DNA of 64,000 nt, taken from assembly GCF_004135735.1 (NCBI RefSeq), contig NZ_CP012670.1:6650501-6714500 (forward strand), read 5' to 3'. This DNA comes from Sorangium cellulosum (lineage in GTDB: Bacteria > Myxococcota_A > Polyangia > Polyangiales > Polyangiaceae). Below are positions 53,490 through 62,188 of this stretch, piece by piece; the stretch's first letter is position 1, and every line of letters begins with the position of its first letter. The position numbers were made by a program, and so were the translations under genes. The notes beneath the pieces were generated by a model that did no database searches, was not told the DNA's origin, and saw nothing but the letters and a program-made list of their open reading frames with translations.

Positions 53490-54545
53490 ATGGCCGACTT
53501 GAACGATCCCGCCCGCCTCGCCGAGCTCCACCACCTCATGCTGCGGGCCGACGCGGACGCCCTCCTCGACGGCTGCGTGGCGCGCGCGGCCGAGCTCGCG
53601 GGGGCGCCGATCGCGCTCGTGAGCCTGGTGGTGCGGCACATCCAGCTGTTCCGCGCGCACCGCGGCTTGCCGCCGGAGCTCGCGGTGAGCTGCGCGACGT
53701 CGCGGAGCAACTCCTTCTGCCAGCTCGTGGTGCGCGACGAGGCGCCGCTCGTCATCGAGGACGCGCTGCGCGACACGCGCGTGCCGAGGGAGCTCGTGGA
53801 GCACTACGGGATCCGCGCGTACGCCGGCGTGCCCATCCGGGTGGGCGGGCACGTGATCGGCTCGCTCTGCGTGATCGACCACGCGCCCCGCCGCTTCGAG
53901 CCGGGCGTCGTCGACGGCCTGAAGCAGCTCGCCGTGGAGGTCGCCGAGCGGCTCGCGGCGCTCGGCGGCGGCGCGCCGTCGGCCTGCCACGCCGTCGAGG
54001 AGCACCTGCTCCGGCTCGGGGAGACCGCGCGCCTGCTCGAGCAGGCGCTCCGCGCGATCGGCCCCGCGCTCGCCCAGGCGCAGGCCGCGGCGGCGACGCT
54101 CCTGGACGCGCCGCGCGGCGCGCTGAGCCCGGACGATCTGCGCGCGGCGGTCGCGTGCTATCGCGACATGTTCGCGATCGCCGAGGAGATGGCCGGCGAC
54201 GCCATGGCCGTCGCGGCCTCGGCCTCGATCGAGGAGGCGCGCGAGATCGCGGAGCAGACGCGCGCCCTCGCCCGGGATCTGGTCGAGATCGGACCGCTCG
54301 TCCGCCTGGCCGAGGGCGTGCTCGAGGGCACGCTCGACGAGGGGAGCGCCGCCAGGGCCGCGCTCGTGGCGCGCGAGGCGCTCTCGGCGCACGAGACCGC
54401 CTCTGCGGCCGTCCGCCGGATCCTCGCCACGGCCGCGCGCGCGCGGGCGGCGATGACCTGCGGCGCCGGGCCGGGCGGGGCGGCGATGACCTGCGGCGCC
54501 GGGCCGGGCGGGGCGGCGCCGAAGCCGGACAGGGGGGCGCCATGA
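53490..54545 (+). CDS. GAF-domain sensor-like protein
   Basis: 351-residue cytoplasmic protein. Residues ~15-155 are a GAF domain: ALVSLVVRHIQLFRAHRGLPPELA, the SNSFCQLVVRDEAPLVIEDALRD segment (with a Cys near the ligand pocket) and IRAYAGVPIRVGGHVIGSLCVIDHAPRRF. Residues ~160-330 are Ala-rich helices, probably coiled coil. No kinase, cyclase or helix-turn-helix output domain is attached. The C-terminus has a duplicated MTCGAGPGGAA unit. The stop overlaps the start of a 78-residue gene in ATGA, so the small protein may be its partner. Confidence 0.87.
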   Translation: MADLNDPARLAELHHLMLRADADALLDGCVARAAELAGAPIALVSLVVRHIQLFRAHRGLPPELAVSCATSRSNSFCQLVVRDEAPLVIEDALRDTRVPRELVEHYGIRAYAGVPIRVGGHVIGSLCVIDHAPRRFEPGVVDGLKQLAVEVAERLAALGGGAPSACHAVEEHLLRLGETARLLEQALRAIGPALAQAQAAAATLLDAPRGALSPDDLRAAVACYRDMFAIAEEMAGDAMAVAASASIEEAREIAEQTRALARDLVEIGPLVRLAEGVLEGTLDEGSAARAALVAREALSAHETASAAVRRILATAARARAAMTCGAGPGGAAMTCGAGPGGAAPKPDRGAP

Positions 54546-54778
54546 GGGGCAGGGCCTATCGGCTGTTGCGTTCCTGCCTCGGCGACGAGAACCCGCCGAG
54601 CGCGCGCAACGCATTCATCTATGCCCGTGTCATCATGCGCGCGCGCGTCGTCCCCGAGGACATCACGCCCGCGCTCGATGACCCGGAGATCGAGCGGAGG
54701 ATCGAGAGCGCGCTGGAGGAGATCCTCCCGCGGAACCGCGGATCGGAGGCGGAGATCGGCGGGGCGCGATCGCACTGA
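54542..54778 (+). CDS. Small protein translationally coupled to the GAF gene, 78 aa
   Basis: Starts in an ATGA overlap with the GAF gene and ends before an untranslated gap, so it is almost certainly made with it. It has a basic N-terminus (MRGRAYRLLRSCLGDENPPS) and an acidic helical C-terminus (PEIERRIESALEEILPRN). No domain recognised. A regulatory or binding partner of the GAF protein is the natural guess from position. Confidence 0.75.
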   Translation: MRGRAYRLLRSCLGDENPPSARNAFIYARVIMRARVVPEDITPALDDPEIERRIESALEEILPRNRGSEAEIGGARSH

Positions 54779-54974
54779 GGGGATCCCGAGCTGCGAGGGC
54801 CGGCGTGGAGGAGAGGGCTCATGCGCGGGCGCACAGAGGAACAGACCCCCTTCGCGTGGCGCGCCGCACGCCGCGCCCGAGGCGCCGCCGGATCTCCATC
54901 TTGCGATCGACGCCAGCTCTGGTTATGTGCGGGGCGCCGTTCGTGGGACGGCGAGAAAAGGAGTCGTGATCCAG

Positions 54975-55193
54975 ATGAACATCAACAAGATGCTCGACAA
55001 GGCGTACGAGAGCAAGTCGTTCCGGGAGCTGCTCGACGCCCCGGTGGACGCCCTGGAAGGCGTCTCTGCGGGGGACGCGAAGCTCTTGAACGAGGCGTTC
55101 CGTATCAAGACGATCCGCGACCTCGCGAACTGGAAGCACGCTCGCTGGGCGCAGGCGATCGCGGTCGCGGCCGAGACCGAAGAGACGAAGTAG
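54975..55193 (+). CDS. Small helix-hairpin-helix-like protein, 72 aa
   Basis: 72-residue basic/acidic mixed protein starting at the ATG at 54975 with AAGGAG 11 bases upstream (a GTG at 54966 is possible). It has a DAPVDALEGVSAGDAKLLNEAF segment followed by IKTIRDLANW, the hairpin pattern of HhH/DUF4332-type folds in which a locus is matched to 'ALxGVsegDAelL'. DNA or protein binding is possible. Transcribed as a separate unit or with the upstream pair; gap 196 bases. Confidence 0.75.
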   Translation: MNINKMLDKAYESKSFRELLDAPVDALEGVSAGDAKLLNEAFRIKTIRDLANWKHARWAQAIAVAAETEETK

Positions 55194-55575
55194 AGCGCCC
55201 CGGCGGCTGGCCCTTGCCCCCAGGGGGCCGCCCTCACGCCACGGCCCGCGCGGGCCGTCACAGGCACGATTTAACCCAGTTCAACCCTCGCCAGAATAAT
55301 CCAGCCTGCCGACGTGGGCGTGACGTCTCGCGCCGAGGCATAGGCGAGTATGCCTATGCCTCGAGCCTGAGGGCTCGGGTACGACGTCGTCGCGGTCGCC
55401 TGCATCGAGCGATGCGAGGGCGGTCGACGATCCTGGAACAGAGAGGCGGCGGCGAGTGGAGACGGGTGGTCGGTGGCGCCGGCGGCGGGGCGCCCGGCCT
55501 CGGGGGAGGCTGGCGCGGGCCGCGTGGGCGCCGCGAACGAACGGCATGCTCTTCTATGAATGGATGGATCCGGCG
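55194..55575. other. 382-base intergenic stretch with a double hairpin, no gene
   Basis: Apart from the two adjacent hairpins at 55334-55377, no gene, promoter or ribosome site was recognised here until the lipoprotein start at 55576. Confidence 0.5.
55334..55377. repeat. Two adjacent hairpins upstream of the DUF3237 lipoprotein gene
   Basis: Hairpin 1: perfect 11-bp arms CGAGGCATAGG (55334-55344) and 55353-55363 around CGAGTATG. Hairpin 2: CGAGCC (55362-55367) and GGCTCG (55372-55377), loop TGAG. The arms share bases 55362-55363, so the two structures compete for those positions. They lie about 200 bases upstream of the ATG. Confidence 0.8.
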
Positions 55576-56862
55576 ATGAGGATTGCGCATCTGCCAACGA
55601 AGCTCTTGATGATTGGAGTCCTTGGCCTCTGCCTTGGAGGGTGCGGTCAGTCAAGCGAGGAGGGCAGCGGAGGGACGACGAGCAGCGGCGCTGGCGGCGC
55701 TGCGTCGGGCGGTTCTGGTGAGACGACCGGCGCCGGCGGCGACGCCGCCACGGGCGGCGCGGGCGGCGGGGCCACCGGAGCCGGTGGCGCCGTGGAGGCC
55801 GGCGTCAGCAGCGGCAGCGCCGGCGAGATCGTCGGCGCTGGCGGCGGCGGCGGCGGCGCTGGCGCCGGCGGGATCGGCGGCGCGGGCGGCGGCAGCGGCG
55901 GCGGCGGCGAGGCGACGATCGTCCCCGATCCATCGTGGACCTGCGGCATGCCCGACGGCATTCCGGTCCCCACGCTCGGCGAGCTCGTCTTCCGGGCGAC
56001 CCTCCAGCTCGGCGAGACCCGCGATGTCGGGACCACCCAGTTCGGACACCGCCGCCTCCTCGACGTGAAGGGGGGCACGCTCACGGGCGACAAGATCGAG
56101 GCCACGTTCCTCACGGGCGGCATGGAGCTCGAGCTCACGCTGTCGAACGGATCCGTCGAGCTCGAGGAGATCAACATCCTGAGAGCGAACGACGGCACCC
56201 TCATCTACCTGCGGAGCTGCGGCGTCGCGCCCGCCGGCGAGGCGGTCGTCCGGGTCGTCCCGGACTTCGAGGTCGCGGAGTCGAGCTCGCTCGCCTGGCT
56301 CAACACGGGGAAGTTCGCGGGCACCCGCGTCGTCGACGCCGCGGCGGGCACGGTCCAGATCGACGTCTACGACATCGCCGAGGTGGCCGTCGGAGAGCCG
56401 AAGATCCAGCTCAAGGATCCCGAGGGCGTCCCCAATCAATCATGGGAGTGCTCGACGGCGACCGGGGCGAGGGGCGCGAGCGTGTTCACCGAGTCCGTCA
56501 CGCTCGGCTCTTCCCTCTCCGTCGGCGCGAGCAAGCGCGGCACGCGCAACATCATTCCCATCACCGGGGGCACGGTCACCGGTGGGACGCTGCTCAGCGG
56601 CCTGTCGGGCTCGGTGCTCCCCGGAGGCGGGGACTACCAGCTCCTCGGCGCGAGCACGATCCTGGACGCCAGGTACGCGCTGTCCTCGGACGACGGCGAG
56701 ATCATCGTGGTGAGGAACTGTGGACCGTTCGGCGCGCTCGTGCCGGTCTTCGAGGCGCGCGCGGACGGCCCGTACGCGATCCTCAACACGAACGCGTATG
56801 TGAGCTCCGACCCGGGGTTCGCGTCGGGCGGGGTGAGCCTCACCTTCTATGAACGCCAATAG
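55576..56862 (+). CDS. Lipoprotein with two DUF3237-like beta-barrel domains
   Basis: 428-residue exported lipoprotein: lipobox LGGC (Cys24), long Gly/Ala/Ser linker to ~115. Domain 1 (~118-275) opens WTCGMPDGIPVPTLGELVF and has GHRRLLDVKGGTLTG; domain 2 (~280-428) opens WECSTATGARGASVFTESV and has TRNIIPITGGTVTGG, GGGDYQLLGAS and DDGEIIVVRNCG. This is the DUF3237 signature, strongest in domain 2. Each domain starts with the same W-x-C pattern, pointing to an internal duplication. The start at 55576 gives a proper signal peptide; the longer frame does not. Confidence 0.87.
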   Translation: MRIAHLPTKLLMIGVLGLCLGGCGQSSEEGSGGTTSSGAGGAASGGSGETTGAGGDAATGGAGGGATGAGGAVEAGVSSGSAGEIVGAGGGGGGAGAGGIGGAGGGSGGGGEATIVPDPSWTCGMPDGIPVPTLGELVFRATLQLGETRDVGTTQFGHRRLLDVKGGTLTGDKIEATFLTGGMELELTLSNGSVELEEINILRANDGTLIYLRSCGVAPAGEAVVRVVPDFEVAESSSLAWLNTGKFAGTRVVDAAAGTVQIDVYDIAEVAVGEPKIQLKDPEGVPNQSWECSTATGARGASVFTESVTLGSSLSVGASKRGTRNIIPITGGTVTGGTLLSGLSGSVLPGGGDYQLLGASTILDARYALSSDDGEIIVVRNCGPFGALVPVFEARADGPYAILNTNAYVSSDPGFASGGVSLTFYERQ

Positions 56863-57066
56863 AACAACAGGTCCGCGGGCACACCGGCGCCTTTCGAGGT
56901 GACAGGCCGTACCGCCGCGGAAGCTCGAGCCTCCCCGGCGCTCTTCAGCGCGGGTGCTTGACCACGAGGATTGGCATTTGGCCGATCCTACGCGATAACC
57001 GCATCTGTCAGGCTTCGACCAGATACAACAATCCCGGACAACGGGACGGAAACGGGAGATTTCCTC

Positions 57067-58266
57067 ATGGGCGCATCGCCCCCTCACGCGTCACGCAGCA
57101 CCGTCACGCTGTCGCTGTGCTTCATGATCGCCCTGCTGGAAGGGTTCGACATCCAGGCCATCGGCGTGGCCGCCCCCCTGCTGATCCCCGCGCTGGGCCT
57201 GACGCCCGAGCAGGCGGGCGTCGTGTTCGGGGCCGGCATGGCCGGGCTCGTCTGCGGCGCGCTGGCCGGCGGCTGGCTGGCCGACCGCATGGGCCGCAAG
57301 CCGCTGCTGATGATGGCCGTCGGCGTCTTCGGCGTGTTCACGCTGGCCACCGTGGTGGCGGGCGGACCGGTGTCGCTGGGCCTCTACCGGCTCCTGGCCG
57401 GGGCCGGCATGGGAGCGGCGATGCCCACCCTGGTGGCCGTCGCCCTGGAGATCGCCCCGCCCGACCGGCGGACCCGCACCACCACCTTGATGTTCAGCGG
57501 CATGCCGGTCGGCGGCGCGCTGGCGGCGCTGTTCGCGGCCGGTATGCTGGGACGCTTCGGCTGGCACAGCATCTTCCTGGCCGGCGGCGTGCTGCCGCTC
57601 TTGCTGCTGCCGGCCATGGCGTGGCTGATGCCCGACAGCCGCGCGGCGGCGGCCGGGAGCGCCCAGCGATCGGGCAGCGCGCAGGCGCTCTTCGGCGATG
57701 GCCGGCTGCTGGTCACGGTGCTGGCGTGGTTCACCTCCGGCCTGACGCTGCTGGTGCTGTATCTGCTGCTGAACTGGCTGCCGTCGCTGGTGGCGGCCAA
57801 GGGCCTGGGCGGCGTGGGGGGCGCTGGCGCCGCCTTCGCCTTCAATGCCGGCAGCGTCCTCGGCTGCTGGATCATCGGCGTGCTGGTGGACCGGCTCGGG
57901 CCGCGCCTCCCCATCATCGCGGCCTATCCCGCCCTGGCCCTGTCGCTGTTCGGGCTGGCGGGGGCCGACAGCCTGCTGCCGGTGCTGGCGCTGGCCGGCC
58001 TGGCCGGCTTCTTCCTGCTGGGCGCGCAATATTCGCTCTATGGCGTCATCCCGCTCTATTACCCGGCGCGGACGCGCGGGCTGGCCACCGGCGCATCCAT
58101 CGCCATCGGCCGGCTGGGTTCCATCGGCGGGCCGCTCGCGGCGGGCCACCTGCTGGGCCAGGGCTGGGGCCCTGCCGGCGTGGCCATGGCCATGGTGCCG
58201 GTGGTGCTGTCGGCCGGCGTGGCGGCGGCGTTGATGACCCTCCGCGGCCGCTATGCCGGTGATTGA
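57067..58266 (+). CDS. MFS transporter, AAHS (aromatic acid:H+ symporter) type, probably acquired
   Basis: 399-residue inner-membrane transporter with 12 predicted helices. The MFS signature loop is GGWLADRMGRKPLL, the first helix has LLEGFDIQAIGVAAPLL (Asp and Gln of the AAHS family), and helix 5 has MFSGMPVGGALAAL. Such proteins take up benzoate- or phenylpropionate-type acids. A GGGAG ribosome site lies 11-15 bases upstream. Leu codons are mainly CTG here, whereas flanking genes prefer CTC; GCC/GGC usage also differs, suggesting transfer from an alpha- or beta-proteobacterium. No catabolic genes adjoin. Confidence 0.9.
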   Translation: MGASPPHASRSTVTLSLCFMIALLEGFDIQAIGVAAPLLIPALGLTPEQAGVVFGAGMAGLVCGALAGGWLADRMGRKPLLMMAVGVFGVFTLATVVAGGPVSLGLYRLLAGAGMGAAMPTLVAVALEIAPPDRRTRTTTLMFSGMPVGGALAALFAAGMLGRFGWHSIFLAGGVLPLLLLPAMAWLMPDSRAAAAGSAQRSGSAQALFGDGRLLVTVLAWFTSGLTLLVLYLLLNWLPSLVAAKGLGGVGGAGAAFAFNAGSVLGCWIIGVLVDRLGPRLPIIAAYPALALSLFGLAGADSLLPVLALAGLAGFFLLGAQYSLYGVIPLYYPARTRGLATGASIAIGRLGSIGGPLAAGHLLGQGWGPAGVAMAMVPVVLSAGVAAALMTLRGRYAGD

Positions 58267-58771
58267 GGGAGGCGCGGCGGCGCTCGATCGACAACGCTTG
58301 TAGCGGACCTATCGAGTCGACGCGCTCTCCTGCGCTGGCCGTCAGCAGCGACGATCTTGACCCGAGGATCCTGGATTCCCTCGGTATCGAGCCCGAGGCG
58401 ACGCGGCGCGTCCGCGGCCATCACTCCCGCGGGGAGTTTGCCCCGGTTCAGCAGAAGAACCGCCATGGCGCCAGCGACGCCAAGGAGAGAGGGGAAGGGT
58501 TGTCCCTCCATGTTCCCCTTCTACTTCCCTGGTCTCTTGGCGCCCTTTTCGTCATGGCGGTTCGCCTCTCGGCCCGACTTCCCGCAGGTGCGCTATCTTC
58601 CTCGGCGGTACGCGAGACTCGACGCCCTCGCCGGGATCTCCGCGCTCCCGGGCGAGGACCGCGCCGCGCGGAGATCCGCCACGCTCGCCGGGCTCCGCGC
58701 CCCCGGCGTGGCCCCTCGGCCGCGCCTTGAAGTGACCCCCGGTCTCATCTATACTTTACCCACGAGTTGCC
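58267..58771. other. 505-base intergenic stretch between MFS gene and trpS
   Basis: No supported gene. The last 45 bases contain the trpS promoter. A GCGGGGAG/ CTCCCGC palindrome at about 58427-58440 is the only structure noticed elsewhere. Confidence 0.5.
58727..58755 (+). promoter_or_regulatory. Predicted trpS promoter TTGAAG-N17-TATACT
   Basis: -35 TTGAAG at 58727-58732, 17-base spacer, -10 TATACT at 58750-58755. Transcription would start near 58762, only about ten bases before the trpS ATG, leaving no room for a leader peptide, T-box or ordinary ribosome site. Confidence 0.6.
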
Positions 58772-59860
58772 ATGAGTCTTGAAATGGAAGAAATTCACCC
58801 GGGTTCGTTCGAGGCCACGCAGGAGCGGAGCCTGAAGCTCGAGCAGGACCTGACCTTGAATCCCTCGAGATACCGGGTCCTCACCGGCGACCGCCCGACC
58901 GGGCGCCTCCATGTCGGACACCTCTTCGGCTCGATCCAGAACCGGGTCCGGCTCCACAAACTGGGAGTCACCACCTTCATCGTCATCGCGGATTATCAGG
59001 TGCTCACCGACCGGGACACCTTCGAGGCGATCTCCGAGAACATCCGGCAGCTGACCATCGACTACATCGCCGCCGGCATCGACCCGGACGACGGCAAGAC
59101 CTTCATTTTCCCCCATAGCCACGTGCCGGAGCTCAACCAGCTCCTCCTTCCCTTCCTGACCCTCGTCACGATGGCCGAGCTCGACCGCAACCCGACCGTC
59201 AAGGAGGAGATCCAGGCGGCCGGGCTCAACCGGATCAACGCGGGCATGTACACGTATCCCGTGCACCAGGCCGCGGACATCCTGTTCTGCAAGGGCAACG
59301 TCGTCCCCGTCGGCAAGGACCAGCTCCCGCACCTCGAGCTCACCCGCATCATCGCCCGCCGCTTCAACGAGCGCTTCTCCGCGAGCCGCGCGGTGTTTCC
59401 GGAGCCGCATCCCCTGCTCAGCAAGGCGCCGGTCATCCTCGGGCTCGACGGCGGACAGAAGATGAGCAAGAGCCGCAACAACGCGATCCTGCTGAGCGCG
59501 ACCGAGGACGAGACCGCGGCCCTGATCAAGAGGGCGAAGACCGACGGCGACCGGCTCATCACCTTCGATCCCGTCAAGCGCCCCGAGGTCTCGAACCTCC
59601 TCTCGCTCATCTCCCTGTCGACCGGGCGCGCGCCCGAGGAGATCGCGGCGAAGATCGGCGACGGCGGCGCGGGCACGCTGAAGAAGACGCTGACCGAGAC
59701 GCTCAACGAGCACCTCAGGCCGCACCGCGCGCGCCGGGCGGAGCTCGAGGCGAACCGGGACTACATCCACCAGGTCCTGGTCAACGGCGTCGCCAAGGCG
59801 CGGGAGGTCGCCTCCGCGACGCTCGACGAGGTCCGGGACGCCATGAACATGAGGATCTGA
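58772..59860 (+). CDS. trpS: Tryptophanyl-tRNA synthetase
   Basis: 362-residue class Ic synthetase charging tRNA-Trp. The HIGH motif is HVGH in TGDRPTGRLHVGHLFGS, the KMSKS motif is intact in GQKMSKSRNN, and the tryptophan pocket region reads YTYPVHQAADILFCKGNVVPVGKDQLPHLELTR. The TGDRPTGRLHVGH and VIADYQVLTDRD patterns resemble the second, auxiliary type of bacterial TrpRS (as in Deinococcus and Streptomyces), more than E. coli TrpS. Starts at 58772 or 58784 (second Met), both without a clear ribosome site. Confidence 0.95.
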   Translation: MSLEMEEIHPGSFEATQERSLKLEQDLTLNPSRYRVLTGDRPTGRLHVGHLFGSIQNRVRLHKLGVTTFIVIADYQVLTDRDTFEAISENIRQLTIDYIAAGIDPDDGKTFIFPHSHVPELNQLLLPFLTLVTMAELDRNPTVKEEIQAAGLNRINAGMYTYPVHQAADILFCKGNVVPVGKDQLPHLELTRIIARRFNERFSASRAVFPEPHPLLSKAPVILGLDGGQKMSKSRNNAILLSATEDETAALIKRAKTDGDRLITFDPVKRPEVSNLLSLISLSTGRAPEEIAAKIGDGGAGTLKKTLTETLNEHLRPHRARRAELEANRDYIHQVLVNGVAKAREVASATLDEVRDAMNMRI

Positions 59861-59869
59861 CCGCGGGCG

Positions 59870-60013
59870 TCAGGCGAAAAAGCCCGGCAGCGGTCCGCAG
59901 GTCGGCTCGATGCCGATGCCGGTCGCGGCGTGGCCGAGCGCGTTCATCACCGACGTGAGCGGCTTGTTCGAGCTCTGCGCGGTGGTGTTGTGGATGTACT
60001 GGCCCACGTTCAC
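59870..60013 (-). CDS. 47-residue ORF coupled to the upstream gene
   Basis: Starts with GTG in a GTGA overlap with the stop of the 60010-60675 gene and ends ten bases from the trpS stop, so it fits the space exactly. Sequence begins MNVGQYIHNTTAQSS and ends CGPLPGFFA, with one Cys and a Gly/Pro-rich tail. No family recognised. It could be a separate small protein or, by -1 frameshift at an A5G run near the end of the preceding gene (about 60040), an extension of it. Confidence 0.5.
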   Translation of the reverse strand: MNVGQYIHNTTAQSSNKPLTSVMNALGHAATGIGIEPTCGPLPGFFA

Positions 60014-60675
60014 GCCGCGTCGTCGGCCGCGGTCTTGTCCTTCTTTTTGACCTCCACCCGGGCTCCGGCCGGGGTCAGGTTCTCGAGCAGCCACTCGCTC
60101 GTCCGCCGGAGCTGCTCGATCTTCTCCCTCGTGAACGGGTGGAGCCCGTTGAGCTCGTCGGCGTGCTGCGTGAACAGCGCCGCGAGCTCCATGCCATCCC
60201 GCGCCATATCGTATTTCCCGGAGCCGGCCCGGATCTGCGCGACACGCTCCCTGTCGAGGAGGCCGCGCCGGGCGAAGAGCTCCGCCTGGGTCAGGAGATC
60301 CTCGCGCGGCCCGCCGATCTCCTTCAGCGCCTTCTCGATCTCCTTCGGGCCCGCCGCCCGGGGCAGCGCCTCGCGCACGGCAAACAGGAGCGCACGGGCG
60401 AGATCCGGCAACTCCAGGAGCTCGTCGACCGCGATCCTGGGCAGGTGCTCGCGCACGGCCTTCACCTGCTCCTTCGTGCCGAGCACCGCCGCGACACCGC
60501 GCTTCACGTTGACCAGCACGAGGCGCGGATCGGCGCGGCACGCCTGCACCGCGTCGGGCGGGAGCCCCGCCCCGATCGGCTGACAGTGCCTGTACAGGGC
60601 CTGGTAGCTCCAGGCCCCCTCCTCTGCCCTGCCCTGCGCCGGGGACTTCGCGGGTTGAGCCTTGGATTTCGCCAT
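60010..60675 (-). CDS. Hypothetical protein, 221 aa
   Basis: Not recognised. A Lys/Ala-rich N-terminus (MAKSKAQPAKSPAQGR), a central region (VLVNVKRGVAAVLGTKEQVKAVREHLPRIAVDELLELPDLARALLFAV) and helical segments with charged faces, ending in KKKDKTAADDAA. No signal peptide or membrane helix. Codon pattern is normal for this genome and the downstream ORF is coupled to it, so it is probably real. An earlier start was not found. Confidence 0.75.
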   Translation of the reverse strand: MAKSKAQPAKSPAQGRAEEGAWSYQALYRHCQPIGAGLPPDAVQACRADPRLVLVNVKRGVAAVLGTKEQVKAVREHLPRIAVDELLELPDLARALLFAVREALPRAAGPKEIEKALKEIGGPREDLLTQAELFARRGLLDRERVAQIRAGSGKYDMARDGMELAALFTQHADELNGLHPFTREKIEQLRRTSEWLLENLTPAGARVEVKKKDKTAADDAA

Positions 60676-61184
60676 GGTCGCCCAAGCTACCAGGCTCAGC
60701 CAGGAGCCGGGAAGCCCTCCGGCGCCGGACTTCGAGGCACAAAATCAGGCACCCCTGCCTGCGCGGGAAGGCGCGCGACCGCCGGAGGAGACGCGTTTGG
60801 ATCCCAAACCACACCAAGCCCCTCGTCTCGCAGCCCATCGTGGGTGCCAGCCCACACCGAATTCCAGGAGAACAGCCTGATCGGCCTGATCTTTTGGTTC
60901 CAGCCCGGTGCCGGCGCTCCTCGATCCCTGGCGGACCCGGGCGCTTGCCTGCCTGCCCGGCGCCCACACCGAGTGCCCGGGCGACCGGAGCACCTGCACG
61001 CCGTCGCCGGAGCCGCCCGGGGTCCCGCCGCCCGGCGTCGCCCTCGGCAGCAAGTCGGCGGGGGTCGTCGCCGTGGATCCCGGCGGCTGCGCCCCGAGCG
61101 GCGGCGAGCCGATCGGCGAGCTGCTGCCGGCCGAACCGTCGACGTTCTGCTGCCAGGCAGAGGGCCCGCGAGAAGAACAGGCGA
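60676..61184. other. 509-base stretch without a supported gene
   Basis: Open frames exist on both strands but show no signal peptide, start site or family pattern. A plus-strand frame at 60908-61288 encodes a Pro/Cys-rich peptide ending ...STFCCQ that could be the remnant of a secreted protein. Confidence 0.4.
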
Positions 61185-61463
61185 TCATCGCCTCGCGCTC
61201 GGCAACAGCTCCACCCGAGCCGCGAGCTCTCCGCGCTCCTGGTTGCGGAGGGCCGCGATCAGGGCGCCCGCGACCGGCCCCGAGTTGACCGTCGGCCCGA
61301 GCAGCTCACGCACCCAGAACGCCATGATCGACCCCGCGAGCGTGCCGCGCCCCTCGGCCCGAAGCCGCTTCACGGCCGCGTAGGCCCGGACGTCCGAGGG
61401 GCGGCTGCGCGCCAGTGTCCGGGTGCGCTGCCCACGAGCATTCGCGACGTCAACCGCACGCAT
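61185..61463 (-). CDS. Doubtful 92-residue ORF, possibly a gene remnant
   Basis: The C-terminal half (AYAAVKRLRAEGRGTLAGSIMAFWVRELLGP, then NSGPVAGALIAALRNQERGELAARVELLPS) reads like real helical protein, but the N-terminus is Arg-rich with no ribosome site and no family is recognised. Could be the 3' end of a degraded gene. The next 254 bases, to 61717, hold nothing else. Confidence 0.25.
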   Translation of the reverse strand: MRAVDVANARGQRTRTLARSRPSDVRAYAAVKRLRAEGRGTLAGSIMAFWVRELLGPTVNSGPVAGALIAALRNQERGELAARVELLPSARR

Positions 61464-61717
61464 CGATCGGCCCCCCCCGTCGATCCCCTGGAAGCGAAGC
61501 GATATCGTCCGCGACCGGCCGCGCGCGCGTCATCGCTTGCGCGCGACGTCCTGGACATCGCGCGCGTGCCTCGGGGAGCTCGACGCGCTCGCTCGCGACG
61601 TCTGGCGGCGGCCATGTGCACGGATTCAGCGAAGAACGACAGCCTTTCCTGGATCCTCCTGCCTGCTTCTTGAGGCCAACGCGAGCCACCACCAGATACC
61701 CCTGAGAGCAAGAGCCG

Positions 61718-62047
<330 letters not shown>

Positions 62048-62188
62048 CCATCACCCCCCAAATGGTTGGAATAACACCAATCAAAAAGGATCCCTGCTAC
62101 TACTAGCTCACACCACCCTGGAGACCCATTTTCACCACACCAACTGCCTCTCAGACGACGTTCACCATCACCCCGCAACATTCGACAG

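Noticed and set aside
52197..54614. 805-residue minus-strand frame opposite lysA and the GAF gene
   Set aside because: Spans two unrelated plus-strand genes that both carry clear domain motifs; no start signal or domain of its own.
60908..61288. 126-residue Pro/Cys-rich plus-strand frame
   Set aside because: No ribosome site or signal peptide; its 3' half overlaps another frame; could be a pseudogene remnant but not enough support.
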